A stretch of 64,000 nucleotides of DNA, taken from Babylonia areolata (lineage: Eukaryota; Mollusca; Gastropoda; Neogastropoda; Buccinidae). Numbering within the stretch: the first letter of the stretch is position 1; each line of letters opens with the position of its first letter. A program made the position numbers and the translations under genes. The notes under the pieces are model-generated. The model saw nothing but the letters and a program-made list of their open reading frames with translations, searched no databases and was not told where the DNA came from. Shown here piece by piece: positions 34,905-45,690 of this stretch. The stretch covers positions 50,844,933 through 50,908,932 of the forward strand of contig NC_134898.1 in assembly GCF_041734735.1 (NCBI RefSeq), read 5' to 3'.

Positions 34905-35079
34905 CTGTGGATGTTTGACATGCACGAGTTCAGGCTCAATTTCAAGGAGGTGTCAAAGCGTATGATGATGATGATGATGTTGATGAGGATGATGATGATG
35001 CGGATTCTGGACGTTTGACATGCACCAGTTAAGGTTCAGTTTCAAGGAGAGGTGTAAAAGCGTGATGATGATGATGATA

Positions 35080-35290
35080 TGAATACTTATATAGCACCTA
35101 TCCTCATTCGGAGACCAAGCTCTAAGTGCTTTACAAACAGAAAGAGGGTAGGCCTACTGACTAAACAGCAAAATGTTTACATGGCATGGCCGTTCTGTCT
35201 GTGGGATTCGATGATAATGATATGGATACTTATACAGCGCCTATCCTCGGTCAGAGACTAAGATCTACGTGCTTTACAAACACGGAGTCA
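35080..35290 (+). repeat. Two copies of the 'GCGCTTTACAA'-type dispersed repeat
   Basis: 35083-35142 and 35216-35285 share 'gatatg(a)atacttata(ta)cagc(g)cctatcctc..tc.gagac.aag.tct..gtgctttacaaac'. Compare 4313-4375. Confidence 0.65.
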
Positions 35291-35299
35291 CAAATATAT

Positions 35300-35640
35300 A
35301 TATATGCATGCACTCAAGGCCTAACTAAGCGTGTTGGGTTATGCTGCTGGTCAGGCATCTGCCTGTCAAGATGTGGTGTAGCATATATTGATTTGTCTGA
35401 ATGCAGTGACATCTCCTTGAGAGAAACTGAAACAGTGAAATATATGGATTTGTCCAAATGCTGTGACATCTCCTCAAAAGAAACTGAAACAGTGAAATAT
35501 ATGGATTTGTCCAACGCAGTGACGTCTCCTTGAGAGAAACTGAAACAGTGAAATATATGGATTTGTCCGAATGCTGTGACATCTCCTCAAAAGAAACTGA
35601 AACAGTGAAATATATCGATTTGTCAGAACGCAGTGACTTC
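35300..35640 (+). mobile_element. SINE family B tail with internal 58-bp tandem repeat
   Basis: Starts 'tatgcatgcactcaaggcctaactaagcgtgttgggttatgctgctggtcaggcatctgcc' and reaches 'gatttgtctgaatgcagtgacatctccttgagagaaactgaaac'. The last segment ('gtgaaatatatggatttgtcc...gtgacatctcc') is then repeated three more times to 35640. It is a SINE-derived minisatellite. Confidence 0.85.
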
Positions 35641-35699
35641 TTTTTTCAGAGTCTGCCCAAAAAAGTAGTGCGAATTCTTTAATTGGGAATATCATGGAG

Positions 35700-37110
35700 C
35701 TGAGTTGATGCAGCTCAATTTCTGTGGTATCTTTGGACTCCAGAGGTCACAACCTATGCAAAAAGATGTGCTACAAACATTATCCTGACATGTCCATTTC
35801 ATGCAGCTCAATTTCTGTGGTATCTTTGGACTCCAGACGTCACAACCTATGCAAAAAGATGTGCTACGAACATTATCCTGACATGTCCATTTCATGCAGC
35901 TCAATTTCTGTGGTATCTTTGACTCCAGAGGTCACAACCTATGCAAAAAGATGTGCTACAAACATTATCCTGACATGTCCATTTCATGCAGCTCAATTTC
36001 TGTGGTATCTTTGACTCCAGAGGTCACAACCTATGCAAAAAGATGTGCTACAAACATTATCCTGACATGTCCATTTCATGCAGCTCAATTTTTGTGGTAT
36101 CTTTGGACTCCAGAGGTCACAACCTATGCAAAAAGATGTGCTACGAACATTATCCTGACATGTCCATTTCATGCAGCTCAATTTTTGTGGTATCTTTTGA
36201 CTCCAGAGGTCACAACCTATGCAAAAAGATGTGCTACAAACATTATCCTGACATGTCCATTTCATGCAGCTCAATTTTTGTGGTATCTTTGGACTCCAGA
36301 CGTCACAACCTATGCAAAAAGATGTGCTACAAACATTATCCTGACATGTCCATTTCATGCAGCTCAATTTTTGTGGTATCTTTTGACTCCAGACGTCACA
36401 ACCTATGCAAAAAGATGTGCTACAAACATTATCCTGACATGTCCATTTCATGCAGCTCAATTTCTGTGGTATCTTTGGACTCCAGAGGTCACAACCTATG
36501 CAAAAAGATGTGCTACAAACATTATCCTGACATGTCCATTTCATGCAGCTCAATTTCTGTGGTATCTTTTGACTCCAGAGGTCACAACCTATGCAAAAAG
36601 ATGTGCTACAAACATTATCCTGACATGTCCATTTCATGCAGCTCAATTTCTGTGGTATCTTTGGACTCCAGAGGTCACAACCTATGCAAAAAGATGTGCT
36701 ACAAACATTATCCTGACATGTCCATTTCATGCAGCTCAATTTCTGTGGTATCTTTGGACTCCAGAGGTCACAACCTATGCAAAAAGATGTGCTACAAACA
36801 TTATCCTGACATGTCCATTTCATGCAGCTCAATTTCTGTGGTATCTTTGGACTCCAGACGTCACAACCTATGCAAAAAGATGTGCTACAAACATTATCCT
36901 GACATGTCCATTTCATGCAGCTCAATTTTTGTGGTATCTTTGGACTCCAGAGGTCACAACCTATGCAAAAAGATGTGCTACAAACATTATCCTGACATGT
37001 CCATTTCATGCAGCTCAATTTTTGTGGTATCTTTGGACTCCAGAGGTCACAACCTATGCAAAAAGATGTGCTACAAACATTATCCTGACATGTCCATTTT
37101 TCACCCATTT
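35700..37110. repeat. 93-bp minisatellite, about 15 units
   Basis: The unit is 'tcatgcagctcaatttctgtggtatctttggactccagaggtcacaacctatgcaaaaagatgtgctacaaacattatcctgacatgtccatt' in two halves, with 92- and 94-bp variants. Because 93 is a multiple of three and the unit has no stop in several frames, open frames of 371 to 424 residues appear on both strands; they are not genes. A diverged unit continues at 37155-37290. Confidence 0.96.
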
Positions 37111-37331
37111 TTCAGGGCGTGACCTGAAAAAACAGTGCAAAATTTCAAATCCAGCTATCTTGGAATGATTTCATGCAGGTCAGTTTATGTAGTATTTCTG
37201 GACTCAGGAGGTCAAAAACTATACAGAAAGATGTGCTACACACATTATCCCAACACATCCATTTTTCACCCATTTTTCAGGGCGTGACCTGAAAAAATAG
37301 AGCAAAATTAAAAAAAAACAATGTCACTGAC

Positions 37332-37530
37332 TTCTGCCGGAGGATGGCAGAGTAGCTGTCCAGGAAGTCGTTGTGTTGGCCCAGAATGAACTGCAGGAAG
37401 ACGTAGGAGCACAGCCCTGTGCCCTGCATTGACGGCAGTAACACCGCCAGGGGGCTCTCCTCCGAGATGGTAGCGTTGTGGAACTCCTCAGGGAGCGACA
37501 CCATCACACCCTCAATCGGGGCCACGCACT
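37332..37530 (-). CDS. RNF213: RNF213-like, exon 11
   Basis: Acceptor TTGTGCAG|AG; donor GGCAGAA|GTCAGT. Encodes VAPIEGVMVSLPEEFHNATI, SEESPLAVLLPSMQGTGLC and SYVFLQFILGQHNDFLDSYS. The 'F-H-N/S-x-T...LLP..G.GLC....L..LHND' pattern is a hallmark of the RNF213 C-terminal domain. It starts with two bases completing a split codon and ends with two bases. Confidence 0.94.
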
Positions 37531-37700
37531 CTGCACAAACACACCCATTATTTGTCAAAAAATCATCTGTTAGAGAGGCTTCGTCCTATGCTGGTAGTGT
37601 TTTTGTACTCCTCAGACAGAAAAACCACACCCTCAATCAGGGCCAAACACTGCACAAACACATCCGTTATTTATCGTAACATCATCTGTCAATGAGGGAG
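37531..37700 (-). repeat. Tandem duplication of the exon 11 start and acceptor
   Basis: 37592-37690 ('ggtagtgtttttgtactcctcaga...accctcaatcagggccaaacactgcacaaacacatccgttattt') repeats 37469-37560, which holds the true exon start, acceptor and upstream intron. The copy keeps TGTGCAG but has diverged in the coding part. Confidence 0.85.
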
Positions 37701-38109
37701 GGACAGCCTTCATGACTCAAGAGTGATTCCTTTTGATCTAAAATACAAAAACAAAATCTAAAGTAGATGGAGAGCGTAAAGGGTGTTACCAGTACTCACT
37801 GAGTAAGTCTTTTTGTTGTTTTTTTACTCATGAAAATCATCCACATTAGTGTATAGAAATTTGAAGAAAAAAGTGTTAAAAAAACTAAATGTGTAATATA
37901 CATATAATTACCCATAAGAATTATACACAAATGTTGAACTGTTTTAAAATAAATTTTCCATATCTTTTTTTTCTTCTCCCAATTCCTGTACCATACTTAT
38001 GTCATATGTACTTACAAATGCACTTAGAGCTGCAAGGTAAGCTCTATATCAATACATATACGATTAGTATTATGTATGACTAAGAGAAAAACACCATGAA
38101 AAGACTTAC
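37701..38109. other. Intron stretch without element
   Basis: A/T-rich, no repeats or exons recognised. Confidence 0.55.
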
Positions 38110-38178
38110 GGTAGCCGATGAGATGTTCCTTGACAATTTCCCAGGCTTTGGAAAAATTGCTCAGCAGCTGTTCCAATC
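38110..38178 (-). CDS. RNF213: RNF213-like, exon 10
   Basis: Acceptor GCATACAG|GA; donor GGCTACC|GTAAGT, strong. Encodes GLEQLLSNFSKAWEIVKEHL and IGY with split codons at both ends that match the neighbouring exons. This small 69-bp exon fits only through its exact phase and helix-like composition. Confidence 0.82.
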
Positions 38179-38913
38179 CTGTATGCTCTGTGCCATGAAA
38201 ACATCATTTTTTTAACATCCACATGATAATTTTGCATTTTAACAGATCAAAATCAATACATATTTGGTATCTGACTACTGTAATCTTTAAAGACCAAAGT
38301 GAAAACCTACACAGCAAATTTTACTGGATTTAATTAAGGTAATTTTCAAAAGATTAAAATGAAAATGTGTAAGACCATGTCAACGCATTTCACTGAGGTA
38401 ATTTCAAAGCCCAAAATGAATAAGTTCATAGCGGTGTTACTGTGTTTCATAAAGAACACTTGAAAGACCAAAGTGAAAACGTATTAAGAATTTTTTTGCA
38501 TTGTGCCAAGGTGATTCTAAAAGGTAGCAATGAAAATGTAAATACAACAATTTTGCTGTATTTCACCTGGGTAATTTTGAATGTCAAAATTGTTAACGTA
38601 TATCACTAAAATAATACCAAAGGTCAACATGAACAAGCTTAATCATTGAAAAAAAAAACTACTGTATATGTGTCGACACACACTGTCCATCTGCCTTCAT
38701 CTTCACCTCTTTTTTTTTTTTTTTTGCTTCATTTTTTTTTTTTTTTAAATAAAATACACAAATATCATCAAGAATACATCCAGAATGCAAGACAACATTA
38801 GGAATGCTTACGTAACATCATGAATACACAGATAACATCAATCTGAGTAAAATAAATTACATAATCATTTACTAAGGTGTACTGTTAAGCAGAATTATAG
38901 TCTTAAGTCAAAA

Positions 38914-38967
<54 letters not shown>

Positions 38968-39286
38968 AAATTGGTTGTGTATGACAAGAACAAATCAGGG
39001 TACATTTATTATCACACAAATGAAACATGTCGCAAAATATTGCAATGCGAGGAGATGGAAAACCCCATTCTGTGTTCCCTCCCTAATCATCAACTGATTA
39101 GTCAATTAATCAAGGGCATAATATATGACTGCCATGCTAAATAGCATATTTCCTTAGAGATGACGACAAATACTTTTCTTGCCTGAACCTTATTTTCAAA
39201 GAATTACCCTTTGCCAAGCCTATTTTATGTTCAGAAACAACTATTTACTATGGTATGTTTTGGTCACAGAGGGTAATAACTGTTTT

Positions 39287-39335
<49 letters not shown>

Positions 39336-39603
39336 TTTTTAATAAAGAATTCTAGCATGCAAACTGCTTCAAGAAAGTATAATGATACAACCTATACTTT
39401 CCAGAAAGGAAAATGGACACACATTTCCATTACAATTTCACATGAATTTAATGAATCTGCAACAGGAACATTCTTCCTACAATGATGCGGACAGAAATTT
39501 TCCTCCTGTGGCACTTTTTTTTTTCTTTTTTTTTTTTAACTCCGGAAGGGGATGGGTGTTTCTGTCCTGCAGCACTCAAGGGAGTTAACAATGCTTCCTT
39601 CAC
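38179..39603. other. Intron with A/T-rich sequence and microsatellites
   Basis: T-runs at 38710-38745, (GT)n at 38915-38963, (AT)n at 39292-39318, and T-runs at 39319-39340 and 39517-39538. Loosely repeated 'aaaatgaaaa..gtaa' phrases at 38330-38600 hint at a decayed array. No gene. Confidence 0.65.
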
Positions 39604-39739
39604 CTTTCTTGTTCAGCACCTCCTCCACAGAGAGAGTGGCCGCCTCTGCCCGGTCCAGACGTCGGTGGAGCTGCATCATCAGCCGTCGCTGGCCTCGCAG
39701 GATGGCTGGCACGTAGTGCAGGGCCTCCACTATGTGGCG
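39604..39739 (-). CDS. RNF213: RNF213-like, exon 9
   Basis: Acceptor GTGGACAG|CGCCAC; donor AAGAAAG|GTGAAG. Encodes RHIVEALHYVPAILRGQRRL and MMQLHRRLDRAEAATLSVEE. The 'L.Y.P..L..QR.L...L' helix fits the RNF213 C-terminal region. Phase 0 in, one base out. Confidence 0.88.
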
Positions 39740-40087
39740 CTGTCCACAGAGCATAAATAGTGTAGGTTTGTGTGCGTATGTACAGATACAACAGTAATTA
39801 GTGTCTGATAATAATAATTAAAAAAAATTACAAAATTTTAAAAGTCGTGGCAGTTCATTGTGGTCCAAAGATGACACAGTTTGTGTTGTCAGTGATGAAA
39901 GTGAAAGTTGCTCCACAGTTCAAGGCTGGAGGCACACAGGCACCTGCAGTCTGTTGTCTGGGGAGGGGCAGACGCTGCTGTGTGACGTCTGTTTCTTGCA
40001 GTCGTGAGACGTTGTCGTCGGTTCTCTTCAAAGTCAGCCATCATTCTGGAAATGAGCTACCTCCACCCTGGTTCAGGTTCGCATGGC

Positions 40088-40372
40088 TCAATCCTGCTCA
40101 AATTGAAGTATGAGATGATAAACCAAACTCCTGTGTGCAGCACAAACTTGGCTCACTGAAAAAGAACCCATGGCAATGACTGTGGTGTCGTCTGGCAAAT
40201 TTCTGAAGAAATCCACTCTGATAGGTATACAAAGATATAAATGCATGAACTCAAGGCCTGACTAAGTCTGTTGGATTATGCAGCTGGTCAGGCATCTGCC
40301 TTGCAGATGTGGTGTAGCGTATACAGATTTGTTTGAATGGAGTGACGTCCCCTTGAGAAAGTGAAACTGACA
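40088..40372 (+). mobile_element. SINE family B, headless copy
   Basis: Core 'gatgagataataaacc'-like, 'cactgaaaaagaacccatggcaatgac', then tail 'actcaaggcctgactaag...ctggtcaggcatctgccttgcagatgtggtgtagcgtata...ccttgagaaagtgaaactgac'. The tRNA-like head is not recognisable. Confidence 0.75.
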
Positions 40373-40384
40373 GTCTGATGCCTT

Positions 40385-40535
40385 TCTGCCGAAGGACCTT
40401 CACTCTCTGTCTTCCAGTGCTTGCCTGGCCTTTTGAATTCTGGATGTGATCTCTTCATCCGCTGAACTGTCTGCAGAGGTTGTGCTGCCAAGATATTTGA
40501 AGTTTCCTACATACTTCCGCTGGACTCCATCAGTG
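40385..40535 (-). pseudogene. LINE reverse-transcriptase remnant
   Basis: The minus frame encodes KYVGNFKYLGSTTSADSSAD and EEITSRIQKARQALEDRE. This matches the 'F.YLGS..S.DGS...EI..RI.KA..AL..L' block that follows the catalytic core in many LINE reverse transcriptases. Only this about 50-residue piece is present. Confidence 0.75.
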
Positions 40536-40627
40536 GTGATGACAATGACGAATATAATGACATAATAACTGAAAATAACTGAATTACAACAACAATAATA
40601 ATTACAAGTAATAAAGAAACAAACAAG

Positions 40628-41479
40628 GACCAGCTGCCATGGCCAAGTGGTTAGCGTTGCAGACTGATGGCTGAGAGGACGCGGGTTCGAATCCCAGCGG
40701 AGGTGGGTTTTTTTGGCCCGTGGCCGGCTCCTACCCAGAGTTGAGTGTGCTGTGGGCTTAAATGGAGAGACTGGGACCACACAGTCAAGTGTCATCCACT
40801 TCAAGGATGCATCTTTGGGTGTGTTGCTCTAATTACCTGACCAACATTGCAAGTGTCTGTATCTCTCGGGCCTGGTTAACACCGGGATATCATTATGACA
40901 GGAAGCCTTGTCATGCAGTCCCAAACCAAAATGGACCTCCACAGCAACATCGTTATCGTCATCATCATCCTCCTCCTCCATCATCATCAATATAAACAAA
41001 ACAGTCTCAAAGTCTGTGGCCTTTCATGCCCTGCTCTCATGGTGACCTCAGTTTCGATACCCCTCCACTTCTGTGCTTGGGGTGAGTCCTGTCAGTGTCT
41101 TCAGTGTCGGCAGATTCATGGGGGGCTGTTGTTTGCGGGATGTGGTGGCGGTCTCCACTCTGGGAGGGAAGCTCACTCAGTCTGGTTCCACGACTAAGCC
41201 ATTATTGTCGTTAATAGGGGGCTTAGTAGGTGGTGTCCTAAGTGCGTTGAATCAGAACAGGCACCACTGAACACCACCAAAGTGACTCAGCAGCAGTGCA
41301 GGGTCTCCTCTGGTGTGTGGCTTCCTGGCGACCTAACATCGATGGTTCCCTGCGGACTGCCGATGCTAGAACTGTGACGAACGAACCTGGGTGTGGCCGT
41401 TTATGGGAGAATCTAAATGAGCAGCGTGGGAGTAATGCCACTGAAATGGCACAGATGATGGGGCAGAAAAAAAAGAAAA
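40628..41479 (+). mobile_element. Family D tRNA-headed retroelement, about 850 bp, with 15-bp target-site duplication
   Basis: Head 'catggccaagtggttagcgttgcagactgatggctgagaggacgcgggttcgaatccc' has a good A-box (tggccaagtgg) and B-box (ggttcgaatcc). A long non-coding body follows, ending in an A-rich tail. The 15-bp aaagaaacaaacaag at 40613-40627 and 41480-41494 flanks it exactly. The target lies in the 130-bp array of the same intron, so the array is older. Its length is large for a SINE; internal duplication or a composite is possible. Confidence 0.8.
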
Positions 41480-41494
41480 AAAGAAACAAACAAG

Positions 41495-42490
41495 TAACAA
41501 TACCAACAAAACAAAATATTCTACCAGCACACCTGTTCTTTGAAAAGCCAGATGACGGGAAAGACATAATAATTATGACAATGATAACAATAACACTAAT
41601 AGATAGAGCAGTAAACAAACAAACAAATCACAATACCAAAAGCAAACAATCATAATCTTCCAGCACACCTGTTGCTTGAAGAGCCGGACAACAATGAAAG
41701 AATAATAATAATAATGATTGAAAAAATATAAAGAAAACAAGTGACAACACCAACAACAAACAAGTATATTTTCCCAGCACACCTGTTGTCTTGTGAGCCA
41801 GAGGACATGGACAAAATGATGATAATGACAACAATAATACTAATAATAAAACAAAACAAAAAAACAAACAAACAAGTAACAACACCAATAACAAGCAACA
41901 TTTTTCTTCCTGCATTCCTGTTGTACTCGTGAGCCAGAGGTCGTGGAAGGAATAACAATCATGATAATAATAACAATAATTATGGTTATAATAAAACAGT
42001 AAACAAACAAACGAGACACAATACCAATAGCAAACAATCATATTCTTCCAGGACACCTGTTGTTTGAAGAGCCAGATGACACTAAAAGAATAATAATGAT
42101 AATAAAGAAAATTATAGGAAAAACAACAACAAAAACCCAACAAAACAATTTTAAAAAAAAGTCACAACACCAATAACAAACGACTATATTTTTCCAGCAC
42201 GCCTGTTGTTTGAAGAGCCAGACGACACTGAAAGAATAATAATAAAATATACATATATATAATAATGATAATAATAATAGTAATAACAACAACAAAAAGT
42301 AACAACATCAATAACAAACAACTATATTCTTCCAGCACAGCTGTTGTTTTGGGGAGCCAGACGACAGGGAAGGAATAATAATAATACCAACACTAATAAC
42401 AACAACCACAATAACAATAATAAACTAACAAATACACCAACAAACAAGTCACAGCACCAACACCACCAACCACATCCCACCAGCACACAC
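41495..42490. repeat. 120-150-bp array made of copies of the exon 8 end plus its donor
   Basis: On the gene strand, units carry about GGCTCTTCAAACAACAG|GTGTGCTGG, resembling the true exon end CTCTTCAAACGACAG|GTGTGTGCTGG. Copies lie near 41524, 41657, 41776, 41909, 42048, 42195 and 42333, before the real one at 42481. The GT is lost at 41909 and 42333. The rest of each unit is A/T-rich with AAT and AAC runs. Confidence 0.92.
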
Positions 42491-42702
42491 CTGTCGTTTG
42501 AAGAGGCGAAGGACAGGGAAGGCGTCCTGGGCATCCTGGCGTGACTCCACCTCCAGGTGGAAGTGCCGGAAGAAGTGATCCACGGTGATGGGGGGACGGA
42601 AGCGCCACACGGATGGAACCAGCGGCAGCCGCTGCACGTCCTGCCACTCAGCGAGGGGCCCGTCCTCGTCTTCATACACCACTTTGAGCAGTGCCGTGTT
42701 GC
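42491..42702 (-). CDS. RNF213: RNF213-like, exon 8
   Basis: Acceptor GTATTCAG|GC; donor CGACAG|GTGTGT. Encodes GNTALLKVVYEDEDGPLAEW, QDVQRLPLVPSVWRFRPPIT and VDHFFRHFHLEVESRQDAQD. A 'LP..WR.R..I....F..HF' pattern follows in the RNF213 C-terminal region. Both edges have been copied into flanking arrays, so this exon is boxed in by decoys of its own ends. Confidence 0.92.
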
Positions 42703-43195
42703 CTGAATACACATACACATCCAATATCACTTATTGTGGAAAGACGTTAAACTAAAGAACACACCACTTTGAGCACCGCTGTGTTGTCTGCATAAACACA
42801 CATACACATACACCTCTTTGAGCAAAGCTGTGTTGCCTGTATATATACACCAAGGCCATGTTGCCTGCATACACATACACACGCCACTTTGAGCAGGGCT
42901 GTGTTGTCTGCATACACAAACATACACCACTTTGAGAAGGGCTGTGTTGTCTGCATACACAAACATACACCACTTTGAGAAGGCTGTGTTGTTTGCACAC
43001 ACAAACATACACCACTTTGAGAAGGGCTGTGTTGTCTGCAAACACAAACATACACCGCTTTGACAAGGGCTGTGTTGTCTGCATACACAAACATACACCA
43101 CTTTGAGAAGGGCTGTGTTGTCTGCATAAACATACACATATATACACCACTTTGGGCAATGCCGTGTTGCCTGCATAAACATACAGACACCACTG
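42703..43195. repeat. About 44-bp array made of copies of the exon 8 start plus its acceptor
   Basis: On the gene strand the units read about TGTGTATGCAG|ACAACACAGCCCTTCTCAAAGTGGTGTATG, matching the acceptor and first about 30 bases of exon 8. Around ten copies are present with periods of 42-60 bp. Minus frames therefore repeat the peptide NTALLKVVY, a copy of the true exon's first residues. Confidence 0.93.
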
Positions 43196-43204
43196 AAACA
43201 GGAA

Positions 43205-43566
43205 AAAGGTGGCAGATCTGCCAATACTGTTTCCTTGAGGGTCTTGGTTTGAATCCCTGTTTCGCCTTTTCTCGAGTTTGAACGGAAAATCAAACTGCAC
43301 GTCTGGTCATACAACGAGACAATAAACCGAGATCACACACACTTGATGCATAGAAAAAGAAACCATGGCAACAGAAATTGCTGTCCTCTGTCAAGATTCT
43401 GTAGAGGAAATCCACTCTGTTAGGTGCACAAACATATAAGCAAGCACTCAAGGCCTGATCGAGCATGTTTGGTTAGGCTGTTGGTCAGGTATCTGCCTTG
43501 CAGTTGTGATGTTGCACACATGGGTTTGTCCAAATGCAGTGCCGCATCCTTGAAAAACTGAAACTG
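43205..43566 (+). mobile_element. SINE family B, near-full copy
   Basis: Head 'ggtggcagatctgccaatactg...gtcttggtttgaatccc', 'gaacggaaaatcaaactgcacgtctgg', core 'agaaaaagaaaccatggcaac', and tail to 'ccttgaaaaactgaaactg'. The head is partly deleted. Confidence 0.8.
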
Positions 43567-43714
43567 ATACAAACAACCCACAGGCCCAAAACAATCCCAC
43601 AATTTTCTGCATCTGATGGGGTTTGAACCTACATTCTCCTGGTCCTCACCCCGTGATTCTGACCACTTCAGTGTGGTGACCTGCACAGTGAAAACAGCCT
43701 GCTTGCTGACTTAC

Positions 43715-43772
43715 CCTGACGTGTGTCCGATACGATGGCTTGGTTTCCATCTTGCACAACAGCGTCCATGTT
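43715..43772 (-). CDS. RNF213: RNF213-like, exon 7
   Basis: Acceptor GTTGATCAG|AACATG; donor CGTCAGG|GTAAGT, strong. Encodes NMDAVVQDGNQAIVSDTRQ plus one base. Accepted because both splice sites are good and the phase links exons 6 and 8 exactly. Sequence identity to the family is not obvious on its own. Confidence 0.8.
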
Positions 43773-43812
43773 CTGATCAACACATAGTCACAGCCTAGTT
43801 AATGGTCATAAA

Positions 43813-43815
<3 letters not shown>

Positions 43816-43867
<52 letters not shown>

Positions 43868-43935
43868 TGTGTGTGTGTGGATGGGTGGCTGGGTGGGTGG
43901 GTGTTTGTGTGTGTGTATGTGTGCATGTGTGTGTG
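43816..43935. repeat. (GT)n microsatellite
   Basis: (GT)n of about 50 bp followed by a degenerate GT/GGT-rich tract. Confidence 0.95.
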
Positions 43936-44281
43936 TACCTACTGGTGCCCATTACCCGAAAGGACCTCAGAATCTTGCGTGCGCTCATTTTGAATATTGT
44001 ATCAAAAAGCAAGCATTTTCAAAAATAAGTTATAAGATGATAAAGACGCTGATGACTGCAAAAAGTTGTCAATGGTGCACATTCTCACACACACATACAC
44101 TAACACACCCACACATTATCATTTGAACATAGAACTGACACATTTGGTACCAAGAATTCACACACACACCCCAACAGCTCCACTTATCACACACAAACAC
44201 ACACACACACACACACCTGCATATGCTACATTTTCCCATCACTCACTCGCACCTGTCCAAACATCCTCATCAAATTCCAAC

Positions 44282-44370
44282 CTGTACAGCAGGAGCAATG
44301 AAGACAGGTGTGAACTGCTGCTCCCACTGACCCCGCTCCTCCTTCGTGGCCAGGTGATACTGGGGCCCCC
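44282..44370 (-). CDS. RNF213: RNF213-like, exon 6
   Basis: Acceptor GTCACATCAG|GG; donor GTACAG|GTTGGA. Encodes GGPQYHLATKEERGQWEQQF, then TPVFIAPAVQ. The 'R..WE..F...V..P' pattern fits the family. An 18-bp array begins about 17 bp upstream of the acceptor. Confidence 0.86.
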
Positions 44371-44386
44371 CTGATGTGACAACCAT

Positions 44387-45690
44387 GCAAGACAGTGCTT
44401 CACCCCATGACAGTGCTACACCCCATGACAGTGCTACACCCCATGACAGTGTGTCACCCCATGACAGTGCTTCATGACAGTGCTTCACCCCATGACAGTG
44501 CTACACCCCATGACAGTGCTACACCCCATGACAGTGCTTCATGACAGTGCTACACCCCATGACAGTGCTACACCCCATGACAGTGTGTCACCCCATCACA
44601 GTGCTTCATGACAGTGCTTCACCCCATCACAGTGCTTCATGACAGTGCTTCACCCCATGACAGTGCTTCATGACAATGCTTCACCCCATGACAGTGCTTC
44701 ACCCCATGACAGTGCTTCACCCCATGACAGTGCTTCACCCCATGACAGTGCTTCATGACAGTGCTTCACCCCATGACAGTGCTTCACCCCATGACAGTGC
44801 TTCACCCCATGACAGTGTGTCACCCCATCACAGTGCTTCATGACAGTGCTTCACCCCATGACAGTGCTTCATGACAGTGCTTCACCCCATGACAGTGCTT
44901 CATGACAATGCTTCACCCCATCACAGTGCTTCACCCCATGACAGTGTGTCACCCCATGACAGTGCTTCACCCCATCACAGTGCTTCATGACAGTGCTTCA
45001 CCCCATGACAGTGCTTCACCCCATGACAGTGCTTCACCCCATGACAGTGCTTCACCCCATCACAGTGCTTCACCCCATCACAGTGCTTCACCCCATGACA
45101 GTGCGTCACCCCATGACAGTGCTTCACCCCATGACAGTGCTTCACCCCATGACAGTGCTTCACCCCATGACAGTGCTTCACCCCATGACAGTGCTTCACC
45201 CCATGACAGTGCGTCACCCCATGACAGTGCTTCACCCCATCACAGTGCTTCACCCCATGACAGTGCGTCACCCCATCACAGTGCTTCACCCCATGACAGT
45301 GCTTCACCCCATCACAGTGCTTCACCCCATGACAGTGCTTCACCCCATGACAGTGCTTCACCCCATGACAGTGCTTCACCCCATGACAGTGCTTCACCCC
45401 ATCACAGTGCTTCATCCCATGACAGTGCTTCACCCCAAGACAGTGCTACACCCCATGACACTGCTTCACCCCAAGACAGTGCTTCACCCCATGACAGTGC
45501 TTCACCCCATGACAGTGCTTCACCCCATGACAGTGCTTCACCCCATGACAGTGCTTCACCCCATGACAGTGCGTCACCCCATCACAGTGCTTCATGACAG
45601 TGCTTCACCCCATGACAGTGCTTCACCCCATGACAGTGCTTCACCCCATGACAGTGCTTCACCCCATGACAATAATTACCACAAACCAGT
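44387..45690. repeat. 18-bp minisatellite, about 75 units
   Basis: The unit is 'gacagtgcttcaccccat', with cttcat-gacagtg short forms and tgtgtc/gcgtc/ctaca variants. It lies in the intron before exon 6. Since 18 is a multiple of three, both strands give open repeat frames (up to 246 residues) that are not genes. Confidence 0.96.

Noticed and set aside
35894-37168. Open frames of 371-424 codons on both strands
   Set aside because: They translate the 93-bp tandem repeat. Simultaneous openness of several frames comes from the period being a multiple of three.
40635-40695. Host tRNA gene
   Set aside because: A- and B-boxes are good, but the stems do not close well and the sequence heads an 850-bp retroposed element with a target-site duplication.
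42747-43314. Separate Cys-rich protein (VCVCRQHSPSQSGV repeats)
   Set aside because: Frames over the array of exon 8 start copies; the repeated NTALLKVVY is a duplicated exon edge.
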